Shown: one piece after another, positions 1-11,740 of the stretch
Position numbering within the stretch: position 1 is the first letter of the stretch
How the letters are laid out: each line of letters begins with the position of its first letter
Assembly (NCBI GenBank): GCA_026261815.1
Contig: JAMPIT010000269.1
Coordinates: forward strand, 1,242,501-1,306,500
DNA: 64,000 nucleotides
Reading direction: 5' to 3'
From: Monarcha castaneiventris obscurior
Lineage: Eukaryota > Chordata > Aves > Passeriformes > Monarchidae
Notes under the pieces: generated by a model
The model's input: only the letters and a program-made list of their open reading frames with translations
Told to the model about the DNA's origin: nothing
Databases searched by the model: none
Made by a program: the position numbers and the translations under genes

Positions 1-99
1 GTGGGTGGCAGCGCTGTGTCCATCAGGCCGGGGCTGAAGCCGAGCTTTTGGGGTGCTCTGTGTCCCCCTGGCCACCAGGGCAGGGCCCCTCTGCCCCCT

Positions 100-470
100 G
101 AGTGCATTAGGTGGCCAATCACGCTGCATTACGAGCCCAAGTAATGCTTATCATTAAACCTGTGATTTATTTCTGCTGTATTTCATAAAAAGTGAAATAT
201 CGCAGCTCGTCGGGGGCCCAGAGAGAGCGGGGATGCTCCATTAAGTTCGACACTGCTCCTCCATAAGATGCAGTAATTATATGCGGCTTTTTTTACTGCT
301 AAGTTCCTACTTGCAGATGCTAACAAAAGAAATAAGCTTTTAATCCAAACATAATTAATATGAATTACCTCCACAGTACACCCTGGCTTTGCACCATTAA
401 ACTTAATTTTTGTTTTGCATGATAATTGTGTTATCATTACCATTTATAGGAGAACTCAGGGACCTTCACT
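100..470. promoter_or_regulatory. Candidate conserved enhancer (AT-rich island)
   Basis: An AT-rich, non-repetitive block between GC-rich flanks. Visible motifs are CCAAT (115-119), homeodomain cores TAATTA (274-279 and 352-357) and an OTX/PITX-type TAATCC (341-346). No coding potential is seen. This composition is typical of non-coding elements near developmental transcription factor genes, and the nearest gene here is ZNF703. The enhancer role is inference, because conservation cannot be judged from one sequence. Confidence 0.35.
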
Positions 471-1699
471 TTGTTTCCAGCCAAGACCAAAGGCACTGGA
501 AATGGCTATCGACGGGCTCAGTGCCACGGAGTCCGGGGAGTTATGGGCCTTGTCTGGCCTTGGTTTGTCTTTGCCACGGTCCCTGTGCGGTCACTCCCCA
601 TTCCCCTCGTGCCGTCCCTCTGCCAGGAGGGGGATCCACGTTGGACCCCCCCAGAGCCATGTCAGGGCAGGAGGATGGGCAGTGGCACAGCCAGGAGCTC
701 TGCATGGACAGAGAACAAAATTCCTATCCTCAGGATGCAGGGGCTGGTGCTTGGAGCATGGCCCAGGGTGCCAAAGTATCCCCGAGCACACCCCAAAATC
801 ACCCAGCACAGGGTCTGGGCACTGCAAACGCAGCACCAGTGACCCCGGAGAAGAGCAGGGTCTGTGCCCTGGGGTCCCGGGGGCCACCCTGGAGCCCCAC
901 CCTGGAGCCCATTAACTGCCTGGGCCCACGGGATGAGTTTGTGCAGTCACATTTCAGGGAAGAGGGAGATGAAATCAAGTCCTGTAATTATTTATTGAAA
1001 TTACAGCCCCTGTCGAGGAGGACTGAATTACTGCAGACTCCATTAGCCGGCTCGCTGTGGATGGGAGAGAGGGAATGAGAAAATGATGGATGAGGAAGAC
1101 AGAGAGAAATTTTAAAAATAAAATGGAATGAAATGAGAAGAAGAAGAAGGGGCAAAGAGGGGGGAGAGAAGGGCCCTTCCCCACCCTGCTTTCTCCTTGC
1201 CGGAGCAGCTCCGGAGCCGCGGTGCCCGGGGGGTTCTGGGCGGCTCTGGAGGCTCAGACCCTGCAGCAGCAGCAGCAGCAGCAGCAGCAGAGCGTGTGGG
1301 GCTGGGAACTGGGAGCTGGCTTGGGAAAAACCTGCGGAGCAGCCCCTCTGCCAAGGGCAGGGAGAGCCTCCTCCGAGGGGGAGCTGGTCCTGCTGGCGGC
1401 TCTGGATTTGGGGTTTAAACACATCCGGGAAGTCGGTGGAGAATGAGTCATGTCTGGGGCAGGGACCCCTCTGTGCCTCTCCTCACCTGCCTGACCTCGC
1501 TCAGCACCTTCAGCACGGGCTCAGGGAGCTCAGTCAGCTTTGGGAGCTGCTGGAATGAGGGTGGTCCCTGCCAGGGAGCCCGGGAAGGGACAGGAGGGCG
1601 TGGGGGATGAAGGAGGACACGGCTGATGGCACCGAAGGAGCTGGCCAAGAGCAGAGATAAAGCAATGAGATCCCAGCACTGAGCCCCGGGAGGAGGTGG
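471..1699. other. Gene-less GC-rich block
   Basis: Frequent stops in some frames and low-complexity Gly/Pro/Ser/Arg translations in others; no domain or splice structure is recognised. A short AT-rich patch at 945-1135 contains a run GTAATTATTTATTG and could be a small regulatory element. A CAG run lies at 1264-1290. Confidence 0.5.
1264..1290 (+). repeat. (CAG)9 microsatellite
   Basis: Nine perfect CAG units inside a GC-rich block. It would read as poly-Gln, poly-Ser or poly-Ala depending on frame, but no surrounding gene is recognisable. Confidence 0.95.
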
Positions 1700-1890
1700 C
1701 TGCCGCTGTTAAAAGTTTCCTCTGCGGTTGTTTGTGATCAGCACTTTGAATGATTGCATAAATATATTAATTACACTAATTTTCCCAGGAAAGAGACTTC
1801 AGCAGCTGGAGACAGCAGGTTTTTAAGGACGAGCACCACTTTGCAGGCGGCAAATTCCCTCATTAGGGCTGTTCCCCGCCACTGTGCTTG
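1700..1890. promoter_or_regulatory. Candidate enhancer (AT-rich)
   Basis: A short AT-rich island with a POU-like ATTGCATAA near 1753-1761 and TAATTA at 1768-1773. The composition changes sharply from the GC-rich flanks. The function is inferred from composition and motifs only. Confidence 0.3.
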
Positions 1891-2389
1891 GGCCAGGGAC
1901 TGAGCTTTAAAGGGAAAAATCTCGGTGTGAAACGATTTAGGAAACGCGGAGAGGTCGAACAGGAGCCTCAGGACGGGGCAGTCTGGCAGCAGCCGCTGGT
2001 GCCGAGCCCACCCAGCCCGTGCTGGGTCCTGGGGTCCTGCAGGACCAGGGCACGGGGTGGCACCAGGGTAAAGCCTCAGGGATGTGCCAAACTCCTGGTG
2101 ATCCCCTGAGCCCCCCAGCACTCGTGTCCCCAAGGTGGAGGTGCTGGGAAAGGACTCGGAAATGTCCCCTGATGTCTTTGGTTCCCACAGTGTCACAAAG
2201 TCACCGTCGTTCTGCACAAGCCCTGCCCTGGCTGAGGGCAAACCCAGACCCTCTGCCCCTTCCCTGCCCCCTCCGTGCCCCGCTCTCTCCCCTGGTTTCC
2301 TCCCCACTCCACAGCACCTTTCCAAGGGCCATTTTCAGCCGGAGCGAGCGATGCACCAGCGCCGTGCCCCTCATCCCCTTCCCAACCTG

Positions 2390-2680
2390 CCTCCTGATAA
2401 TAATGAGCCCAGACACTTTTATTATCATTATTAATTAGCACTTTCAAGCAATGGAATTAAATCAATATGGTGGACTGAAACTAATTTTAACAAGCCATTG
2501 AGATCAATCATCAGGACTTTTATCTACATAAATGCCACTAAACTCAGCTCGTTAGTGTAACATTAGCTGGGAAAGGGGGGGGAGGGAAGGGAGACTGGCG
2601 GGGTTTTAATTAGGAAGACATAAACCATGCCACGATTTTTCTTCTTTGATTTGCTTTTAATCTCGTCCATGAGCTCTCCT
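2390..2680. promoter_or_regulatory. Candidate enhancer with homeodomain and PBX-HOX-like sites
   Basis: An AT-rich stretch with TAATTA at 2432-2437 and ATCAATCA at 2503-2510, the reverse complement of the PBX-HOX composite TGATTGAT. There are runs of ATTATCATTATTAATTAG type sequence. It has no open frame with protein-like composition. The GC-rich sequence on both sides (1891-2389 and 2681-3589) shows no gene. Confidence 0.35.
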
Positions 2681-2831
2681 GGTGCCCTGGCTGATTATCA
2701 CTCTCTTCACCTCCTCTCAGGAAGGAAAGGCAGCGGGAAGGAGAACGGGGGGGAGCGGGAGAGGGCAAGCCCAAGGAGAGGGGCTTGGCCGTGGTGGCTC
2801 CACGGAGCTGCTCGGTTTCCCCGACCCGCGT

Positions 2832-2915
2832 GGGATGCAGCAGGATGAGGGATGCTGTGGGATGCAGCAGGATGAGGGATGCCGCAGGATGAGGGACACT
2901 ATGGGATGCAGGGCA
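2832..2915 (+). repeat. Minisatellite, ~27-bp unit, 3 copies
   Basis: The phrase GGGATGCAGCAGGATGAGG recurs with about 27-bp spacing (starts at 2832, 2859 and a diverged copy near 2876-2904). It lies in gene-less GC-rich DNA. Confidence 0.85.
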
Positions 2916-3589
2916 CTGTGGAGCTCCCCATGGCACTGCCCCAGCCTGCCCCTTCGCTGACCCACATCTCCCCCAGTGCCTTTGCAGTGTGACTTCCATC
3001 CCCTTGCTGTTCCCTGCACCCAGGGCTTGCTCCTGCTGCAGCCCCAGCCCAGGTTTTTTGGGGCTGGGGAGGTCATGGGGGTCCCATTTACAGCCAGGGG
3101 AGGCTGACTCGATGCTTTGAGGGGAGGAGAGGAAGGGGAGGCACCTCATGGATGGGCACATCCAAGCCCACGATCAAAGCAGCCCAGATTTCTCCGCCAC
3201 AGACTGATCATTGTTTTCCTCTTCCACTTAACTGTTGTTAGGAAATAAAACCAGGGTTTCTGAGATGTCAAGTGGGTTTCTGGCTTTTTAAAGCCACCCT
3301 TAGGTCATCTTTGGTCTCCCTGGGATGGCCCAACCTGCCAGTCCAGGGTCTGAGGCAGTGCAGGAGCCCTTGGGCTCCCCAGGCCCACCTTTGCCCCTCA
3401 CTTCACTCTGGCATCGCTCCAGCCTGGCTGTGTCTGGCATGACCAAAACCATGGCTGCAAACACAGCGTGGACCAGGCTTCAAAACCTCTGAAACTCGTC
3501 CTCAAGGGAGCTGAGGCCCAGCCTCCAGGGGGGCTGAGCTGCTCTGCACCACGCACGATCAGTCCCCCGGTGTCATCTTCCCTGATATC

Positions 3590-4700
3590 TCTGCCAAACC
3601 CTCCCGTGAAATATGACAGATGCACTAGGAAATATTTCCTTTTTGTTTGCTGGATGGGTAATAACTTGCCTCCGAGACAGTCTTTATAGCCAGCACAAAA
3701 GTAATTTACCTACATGCAGCGCAGCCAGGTTGCCATCAATCCTTCTCTGCCCGGTCCCGGGAACGCCGCGCCCGGAGCTGTGGGTCCCGTGCCCCTCACC
3801 GTCCCCTCTGCCACCGCCCCCGGCCAGCTCCAGCCAGAGGTAATGTTTGTAAGCACCAAAAAATAAATAACTGAGCTGGCGGTGGCAGCAGGGCCCTGAA
3901 TCACAGCCCCTCGCTGTCAGCCCATTTCTCTGCAGAAAGCTCTTAGCAGTTAATTTCTGGCTAATTTATTATCCTTCGGCTTAGCCCTCCAGCACCATTA
4001 GCAGTACACTGACACAACTGAGTGAAATATTGTCTAATTTATTATCTTATTACTCCTCTGGAACAGGATCAATTAATTACCCATTAAAGTATTTCAGCTG
4101 CAGAGATTTATTAGGGGCCTCGGTGTTTTAACAGATGATTAGTTATATATGTTTGTTTGCCTGAGGAGCACAGACTGGCAAATGACTGGAGGGGAAGGGG
4201 AAAGACACCGAGTCGGGAGGTAGCTAATGGATCTTTTCTTGACTCTCTGAAAATGAAGCAGTCAATGACAAGAATTATCGACTCATTCACTTGCGGTTTG
4301 GAGATAACCATATGTACAGGGAGAGAGAGGGGGCGAGGGGAACCGGCAGAAAAAAAAGCCTCACTCAACTGCTTTTTCCATTCAATAAATTTGCTTCAGA
4401 ATATATTGGATTGGGGTTTGATGGCTATTTCGTGTTTTGCAGAGTGCTGACACTGGTATGATTCAGTAATTATTGTTTCTTTTAAGTTATTGCTGTAATT
4501 TTGCTTTCTAAGATCCCAATCAATTCCCGCCTCTCAAGGGCACGCTTGAAAAGCGATATTTGAAAACAGCCCTCTGATAGATTGTGCCGTTAGACAGTGG
4601 CTGAGACAAATAGCCTAATCTGGCACAAATTAGCTTGGCTTCCACAGATAGTTTTATACAGCAATGTAAATTATATTGTCAGGGCCAGTCACTTTCCTGC
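3590..4700. promoter_or_regulatory. Large candidate enhancer cluster
   Basis: About 1.1 kb of AT-rich, complex, non-repetitive sequence, one of the strongest enhancer-like blocks in the window. A 13-bp word, CTAATTTATTATC, occurs twice (3961-3973 and 4034-4046). ATTAATTA lies at 4072-4079, and a SOX-like ATTGTTT sits in the 4470-4484 segment. Translations carry frequent stops, against a coding role. The target gene is unknown; ZNF703 is the only gene in the window. Confidence 0.4.
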
Positions 4701-7700
4701 TTAGAGTGCAGCTAACAAGAAGCCATGGAGACATTACCGGGGCTGCCAGGCGCTCCCGGGGCTGCTGCGGAGCCATTTGCCAGCCGGGATGTGCAGGGGA
4801 GCCTTCCCTGGGTCCATCCCGACCCCCTCCCCGCTGGGATGCCTGCACTGGGATGCTGGGGGGGCACAGGGTGCTGGCACTGGGTGCTGGCCGTGCCCAG
4901 CCGGGTCAATACTCCCTGATTCCATCTCCACGGGTACCTGGCCGGGTGGAGAAGGGTGGCAGCCCCAGGCAGGAGCTGATGAGGTGGAGATGGGGTGCCC
5001 AGCACCAAGGGAGGGGGGGATCTGTCTGTCTGTCTGTCTGTCTGTCTCTTGCCTCTCCTCCATGCCCACCCTCAGCCCCCTCGGGCAGCAGTGGCCGGGA
5101 GTGGCTCTTGATGCCCATGGGAACAGCCACCTCTGCCCTGCTCTGTCCTCACCAGGATCAGCCCCGGAGGTGACCTGGCCAGAGGGACACATCCAGCCTC
5201 AGGCACAGGGACTGGGGGCCACATCCCTGCTCAAGCTGAACAGCCCAGGAAGGCTGGATCAGAGCTCTCCTCCTGCAAGCCCAGCACCAAGTGCCCCCCA
5301 CAAGGCCACAGAACCCTTGTAGGTTCTCCACATGAGAGCCTGGGAGCATCTGTGGGAGCAGCCAAATCCAAATTTCCCCTCTGTCAGCAGAAACTCAGTT
5401 TTGATCCTCCTGGCTCCTCAGCTTGATCCTGAATGGAATTAGGATGGGCTTAAGTGAGAGAGGAAAGCAAGCCGAGCACATCTAAATGGAGGGAGAAGGC
5501 GAGTAATCTGGAACTGCTGTCACAGCACAAGAGCCGTGTCAGGTGCAAACAGGCTGAAAAGCATCACAAAAAGATGTATTTTCATGCAGCTGTTGGCTAA
5601 CCCATGGAATTCATCACTGCGAGGTACCATGGGCGCCCTGAGCAGCATGAAAATGGGATGTTGAGACAAGAAGTGGGTACGGAGCCATTTAATGAGCTGG
5701 GTTCAATTTAAGCTGAGCTGTAAGGGATCAGATCTCGGTGTAAGGCAGGAGCAAACTGCAGGCGAGTGAGACAGGAGGCTCTGCAGGCTGCAGCACTTAT
5801 CTGGTCAGCAGCCCAGGCCTTGCTCCCAGGGCTCCTCTCACCCCCACGGTGGGATCCTGGATTTTGAAATCCTGAGGGAGAAAAGCAGACGGAAATGCAG
5901 CCAGGAAGCAGCGAGCTGGGATGGAGGGACCCCCACCCCTTCCTGGCCACTCGCTCCTGTCCGAGGACAGCCTCGGCCTCGGATCCCGTGTGCCACAGCA
6001 GGCCCACGACGTGCCTGAGCTGACCTAGAGCAGTTGTCTCATCCCGTGACAGAGACAGGGCCGTGTCGGGAGCAAATCTGTGACTTGAGGGAAGGAAGAA
6101 GGCGAGGAACAGCTCCTGCCAGGCTCTGCGGGAGCAGATGGAGGATGCGCTCGGCCGCGGCGAGAGCCGCAGGCCCTCCTTAACCTTGCGAATGGCTCCT
6201 GCACAGAGGAGCGCCTCACCCGGGCCTGGAGGGCTCTGTCTCCTGAGGAAAAGCTGCTTAATTCTCACTCCATCCTCCTCAGACCAGCAGTTTAGCGTGG
6301 AGACTTGGAGGTGGAGTTGAGGACTGCAGTGACGAAGCTTGGGCAGAGCAGGGGAGCAGCCACCGAGCCCATCTGGTCAGCAATTATCCCATAATATTGG
6401 AATGATGCTTATTTGGAAATACAGCCCCAAGGGCTGCAGAGGAATTCATCAAAAACAAGGAACAGGGAGAAGAGAGTGGCTTTGGGAACCTTTCAGCTCT
6501 GCTGAGCTGCTCTGAATTCCTGCACAGTCCCATGGTTCCCTCAGTCATGAGTTTGTGCGTTCTCAGCCCACGGCCCACAGGAAGAGGTGCTGGCTGTAGG
6601 AGGCACAGCAGGATCGGTGATGGCACCTTCTGCCTGCTGAGTCCCTGTGCTCCTTAAGCCTCTTCCCAGAGCCTCCAGGAATGATCCAAGCCCAGCAGAG
6701 GAATGGCAGAAATGGGCTTAGTCTGGTGTCTCCTGAAAGCGCTGGTGATTTAGGAGGACTAATTACCCTCCACGGGAGGAACAGGGGATGTATCCCAGCC
6801 TCCATCCCCCGGAGTCCCCACCCTGGAGCACCCCAGGGAAAAGCCATTTTCTCCCCGTTTGCTGAGGCTGTGTCTCAGCCCACTGGGACGTGCAGGCAGT
6901 GCCCACACTAAGCACTAAGCTGGGCTTAACCCAGCGCAGGGTTAGTCAGAGGCATTTCCTTTCAAGTGCTGCCAGCGTGGTGCTGTGCTGGGTGTCCTGG
7001 CAGAACCTGGTGTCTCCTCCTGCCCCAAAGGGCGTTCCAGCGGTTTGGTGCCGCGTTCCTCCGGCTCTCCTGGGAGCACCATGGGCTCCTGCTGGGACAG
7101 GCACCCCCAGCAGCACCCCCAGCCCAGAGCCCTGCTCCGAACTGCAGCTGCTTGGACACCCTCAGTGAGCACCTCTGGACGTGAAGCCAGTGGCAACAAG
7201 CCCTGTGCTTCCACCACAGGCCCAGGGCTGTTGGCTCTGGAATGGAGCTGGGCAAGGTCCTCTTTAGCTCAGTGTCACTCGGGGGGTCAGTCTCTGCAGG
7301 TCACCTTCTCCTCTCCTCCTGGCCCTTCCAAAAACCGATGCTCTGATTTGCCAGAGCACAACGGAACTGTGATGCCTGGAACAGAAACAGGATCCTGTTC
7401 CTAAAGGCTGTGCTGAAAGCAGTGCCAGCTGTGGCACAGAGCTCCCCTCTGGCAAGCCAGGATGCTCCTGCTCGGCTCGGGGGTGCTGGGAGGCACAGGC
7501 TGATCCTCTGTGCCCAGCCTGTCCCAGGGAGAACTGCTGCCTGCCAGGAGTGGCTCAGCCAGGCTGGACGAGGGGGCCAGTGGTCCCAGCCCAGCTCCCA
7601 AACCTCGTCAGGCAAGCAGCCCCTGCCCAGCACAGGCAGTGCTCTGCTCGAGGTTCTGACAGCGGCGTGCAGAGGTTCCCATCACACCAGACTCCCCGAG

Positions 7701-7889
7701 GAGGGAAGGAGCATCCCCAGCAGGGAACCAGGACACCTTGTCCCCCAGAGCCTTGGCCAAGGTTGGCCCAGGAGCCGTGGCCAAGCCAGGAGTGACCCTG
7801 GACCCACCTCCACGTGCTGCCTCCTCTGCAGAGCTGTCCTCTCCTTCTGCTGGTGCAATTCTCATTCCTCTTCCAGCAGCTGAGTAATG
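4701..7889. other. Gene-less GC-rich block
   Basis: About 3.2 kb with no recognisable gene, RNA or transposon. It contains a TCTG microsatellite (5021-5047) and a moderately AT-richer part at 5380-5720 with no outstanding motif. Open frames here translate to Gly/Pro/Ser/Arg/Cys-rich sequence without domains. Confidence 0.5.
5021..5047 (+). repeat. (TCTG)n microsatellite
   Basis: Six perfect TCTG units plus a partial one. Confidence 0.95.
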
Positions 7890-8760
7890 GCTTTGGAAAG
7901 ATGACACTGCACTGATTTAGGGGCTTGACCTTGGGAGGGCTCCCGAAAAGCTGCGGTTTCCTGAGCACGGCTTCACGTTGCCTTTTATGAACACTTTGCA
8001 GTCACATGGATATTTGGGTATGTAGCAACCGGGTGGGAAAAAAAAAAATACACATGCAGGAGAGAAAGAAGGGATGAAAAAAAAATCCCTTTTATATCTC
8101 CAGGCTGCCTTCAGCAACAGCATTCCTAAATAGGAGAGGTTAAATATATTGCTGCCATTACACTCTACAAGGAACACATTCCATAAAAACGAAGGTGCCG
8201 TAAATTATACAAATATGATGCTAACAAGCCAGGAAATGCACTGCTAATGAGGTCAGCTATAGAACTCCCGCAGTGCTGCAAATCATGTGCCAATCCGGCG
8301 CAGGAGGTGCAGGAGCAGCCCTGGGTCAGCATTTTCTGAGCGCATTTGTAACCCGCTGTTCGGCAAGCAGTTATCCAGGTAGATAAAACCCTCCTCCTCT
8401 CCTTGTTTATGTGTCACGGAGCCTCGGCACCAGCCAGGCCCGCTCTGCGTTAATGCACTTCGCTGTCGTGCCCATTGTTCTGCGGCGCAGAGCGGGGAAT
8501 CAGTCACTGCGATGTGCAAATATTGGTTACACTTTGGAAGCCTGCGTGCTTTTGTGTTCCTCTGAGGCTCGCTCCTGGAGGAATTATACTTGCTGGCACC
8601 GGGGGTTTTTTCTTTCCCTCTTCACACCGTGTTTGCTAAAGCTCTTAAAAAAAAAAAAATTCAAATAAACACGTTGGCGGCGGTGAAGTTATTCACTCGT
8701 TCACCTTCCTCCCTGTTGGGCAGTGGGACAATAAACAGAACCAAGTGTTGCATTTAGGAG
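7890..8760. promoter_or_regulatory. Candidate enhancer with TEAD-like site
   Basis: A moderately AT-rich block with an inverted repeat GGAACACATTCC (8171-8182) that overlaps a TEAD consensus ACATTCCA (8176-8183). Short A runs occur at about 8039-8049 and 8647-8659. No gene is visible. Regulatory function is inference. Confidence 0.3.
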
Positions 8761-8834
8761 CCAAAGCAAGAAACCTGCACCAAACCTGTGAGCTTCAAAA
8801 ACAAGCTCAAAGCCCTTTGGACTGCTTCACATTC

Positions 8835-8990
8835 CTCCGTCAGGAAGAATTTCTTCACGGAAAGGGTGCTCAGGCCTTGGAAGGGGCTGCCCAGGGAGGT
8901 TGGGAGTGCCCATCCCTGGAGGTGTCCGAGGAAGGTCTGGACGTGGCACTCAGGGCTCTGGGCTGGGTGATGAGTTGGGACAGGGCACGG
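8835..8990 (+). mobile_element. CR1 LINE 3'-region fragment
   Basis: The block from about 8841 matches the familiar CR1 segment: caggaagaatttcttcacgg, then the phrase for 'ctgcccagggaggt', 'catccctggaggtgt' and 'acgtggcactcagggctctg', all in order on the + strand. It is 5'-truncated and lacks the terminal octamer repeat, so it is an old non-mobile remnant. A G-rich minisatellite begins about 90 bp downstream. Confidence 0.85.
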
Positions 8991-9083
8991 GCACTGCCTG
9001 GTGCCAGCCGGGGGCACCCACTGCCAGCTCACCCAGAGTGGGGTGTCCCTGAGTGCCCAAAGTGCTCCTGGGCCGGGCAGTGG

Positions 9084-9245
9084 GAGGTGCTGGGGGGGAT
9101 CAGGAGATGCTGGGGGGGATCAGGAGGTGCTGGGGGAATCAGGAGGTGCTGGGAGGGGGGATCAGGAGATGCTGGGGGGGATTGGGAGGTGCTATGGGGG
9201 ATCAGTACCGGCTGGAGGGGATCAGGACATGCTGGAGGCATCAGG
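9084..9245 (+). repeat. G-rich minisatellite, ~20-bp unit
   Basis: Seven or eight imperfect copies of a unit built from 'aggtgctggggggga' followed by 'tcagg'. The + strand carries repeated runs of five to seven G, spaced about 12 nt apart. Indels in the G run distinguish copies. Confidence 0.9.
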
Positions 9246-9679
9246 TGCCTCTCACAGATGAACCCCAAAGCTCCTGAGCCACAGGCCCGGCACAGGCACA
9301 GTGTGAAATGTGCATTTCTGCCTCCCATTTCCATATGGTTTTTATGGGTGCTCCAAGCAGAAAGGAGAGCAAACGCCTCGTTCAGGAGCCTCCTGGCTCG
9401 GCAGATTTATGACCAAATTAAGGGAGGAGGAAGCACATCAGCTGCCTGGCCCAGGTGAGGGGATTAGCTCTGCTTGAGAGGAACCAGACAAAGCCATGGC
9501 TCAGACTCGGGCTCCCATCACCTCCAACAATGAGCGGGAAGTTTGGAGTGCCTGGGATGAGCTCTGTGGCAGAAGAGCCTTTTTGTGCTCACAGTTTCAG
9601 TGGCCTCAGGGCCACCAGAGAGCCGCCAGGGAAGGTCCCTGCCCTCCCACCCCTCCCAGGGCAGGCACCAGCCCGTGTG

Positions 9680-10080
9680 GTTTCTTCTCATGCAAATAAC
9701 TGCTCCGGCAGAAATGCATTTCTATATTTAATAAGCTGAATATTTACGTTAACTAAATAGCAGCTAATTATGAAAACATACTTAAGAGTCTGAGCAATTA
9801 AGCAATAATATATTACATAGTTATCAAGCCTCCAATACACATGTCCTTAATAATCAAAATATTAATATGCAGCTCCTCTTCCATTGCACAGCAACTCTGC
9901 TATTACACAGAGAGTGTCCTATTACTGCCAAATTAAATGCATAGTTAGGCGAATTTAGGACACTTAATTTAATGTGTTCCCAAGAGTTCACTGTGGCAGA
10001 TTCTCCCAGACAGGCCTGTACCGAGGTAGTGCAGGATTCCTGGAACTGCTCTTTGCTCCGCAGCCACATGGCTTTATTGG
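9680..10080. promoter_or_regulatory. Strong candidate enhancer (AT-rich)
   Basis: A dense motif block: CAGCTAATTATG at 9761-9772 (TAATTA 9765-9770), GTTAAC at 9748-9753 and a POU-like ATTAATATGC at 9861-9870. Stops are frequent in all frames. The flanking 9246-9679 and 10081-11284 are mostly GC-rich without genes; 10620-10810 is somewhat AT-richer. Confidence 0.4.
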
Positions 10081-11284
10081 CTCGTGATTAACCCGTTCTT
10101 GGCTGCCAATCACAGCCCCCAGCAGGAATGAAAGGTGACATTTTTCGTGGTTGCAATGGAAATGAGGTAAAGAGCCATTGGAAAGCAGAGCTGGAGCTGG
10201 AGACGGATGGTGCCCAGTGCACCTGCCTCTGTCTGGGTGTTAAACTGGGGCAAACTGGTCCCTTAGTGAGCAAAACTGGTACTCCCGAGCTGTGTCTGGG
10301 TCCCAGGTGCCCCGTGTGGTTCTGCCTCGGTTTCCCCTCCAAGGCGGCTGTTTCTGTCAGAGGTTTTTCACTTCTATTCGGGAGTGAAATCCCTGGGGAG
10401 GTGCAGTAATTCCTTAGGGAGATCATTCCTGCTTCTGAGCTGCTGGTGGTGGTTTGGAAAGCCATGGGATGCCTTCTCCTCCTGCTCCCAGGCCGGCACA
10501 GACCCCACTGAGGGGAGGGGGTTGCTCGGTGTGGGATCTGCACACCCAGAGGCGTCCCCCAGCAGCAAAGGTGCCCTTCTCCCCATGCCTGCCCCAGGGG
10601 AGCTGCCTGCTCGCCCTCGTGCGTTTTGAAGGCCTTATCTGCCATATGGCCTCCAGTTGGGATGATTTATGGGGTGAGGAAAGCGCACTGATAAATTTTA
10701 CAGCCGGGCCCGCGCAGACCCGGGGTATCAACAGCCCGATCCAGACAGCCCTAATGGAAAGTGCCGGCACCGCCGAGCAAGGCCTTATTTATGACTGTCT
10801 GTAATGCCACTGCTGGGGATTTATGATCCCTTCTGCCGGGCAGGCGGGAGCTGCGGCACAGCCGGGAGGAGCGGGAACGTGGGGGGAGAGGGTGGGATGG
10901 GCATGGGGGGCACAGAGGGAGCTGAGCTGGTCCTTGGGACCAGGCAGAGGGGGTGCAGCCAGGGCTGGGGGTGCAGGGGCCTTCCCAGCCTCTGGGAGTG
11001 CGACGTTCCCGTCTGGAGGAGTGCAGCCTTGGGGTGGCTGTGGGTGTCCCCTGGAAGGGGGTTTGGAGAGTGATCCCTGGTCCCCAGCCTGGCTCTGATG
11101 CTGGGAGCAGCACTGAGGGGACGCCAAGGCCCAAGGTCACCCAGCAGATCCATGGGGAAAAGCAGCCCCAAGAAGAGAGCTTGGAAAGCTGAACCCCTAA
11201 TGGCCGCTGCTGTGCTGGAAATGCAGGGAATAAATCACAGAGGCAGCATGGAGAGGTGTGGGATGCTGGTCCCCCCTCTTCTCA

Positions 11285-11740
11285 GCCAATGCTATATTTG
11301 CTGGAGGAATGAAAAAAATAATAAATTTTAAAAAAATTAAAAGGGAGCAGCTATAAAATCTAGATACTAATAAAATGTTCCAGGAAGATGAATTCTTCCG
11401 ATATAATGGTGATCCCTGATACTGAAATGTTCCACAAATACATTTTCATAGCCCCACTCAGTATTATTTGTAGATCTTTTTGCAACCCTTGTCAACAAAT
11501 TCCTGATAAAAAGGAGACACTTTGCTGTGTGCTAAAGCTATGAATTTAAGAAGTGTCAACTGGTCCTTATTTATGGCGCAATCTTTGGCTTTCTCATTTT
11601 ACTGATGTGGTTTGGAGCAGACTTTCTTCCTCACTCACACGCTCTCCCTCCTCGCTCCCCACTCCGGGACATTAATCCTGCAGCTGTCTCGGGCAGAGCG
11701 CTGACTTTCTCAAGGTGCACAGAAGTTGTGCTCTGCAGAC
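11285..11740. promoter_or_regulatory. Candidate enhancer (AT-rich)
   Basis: An AT-rich island with A-rich low complexity at 11310-11340 and complex unique sequence thereafter, including two copies of the word AATGTTCCA (in the segments at about 11372 and 11425). No coding signal is seen. Confidence 0.3.

Noticed and set aside
1197..1558. Possible polyglutamine gene at the CAG run
   Set aside because: No conserved sequence around the nine CAGs and no splice or promoter evidence.
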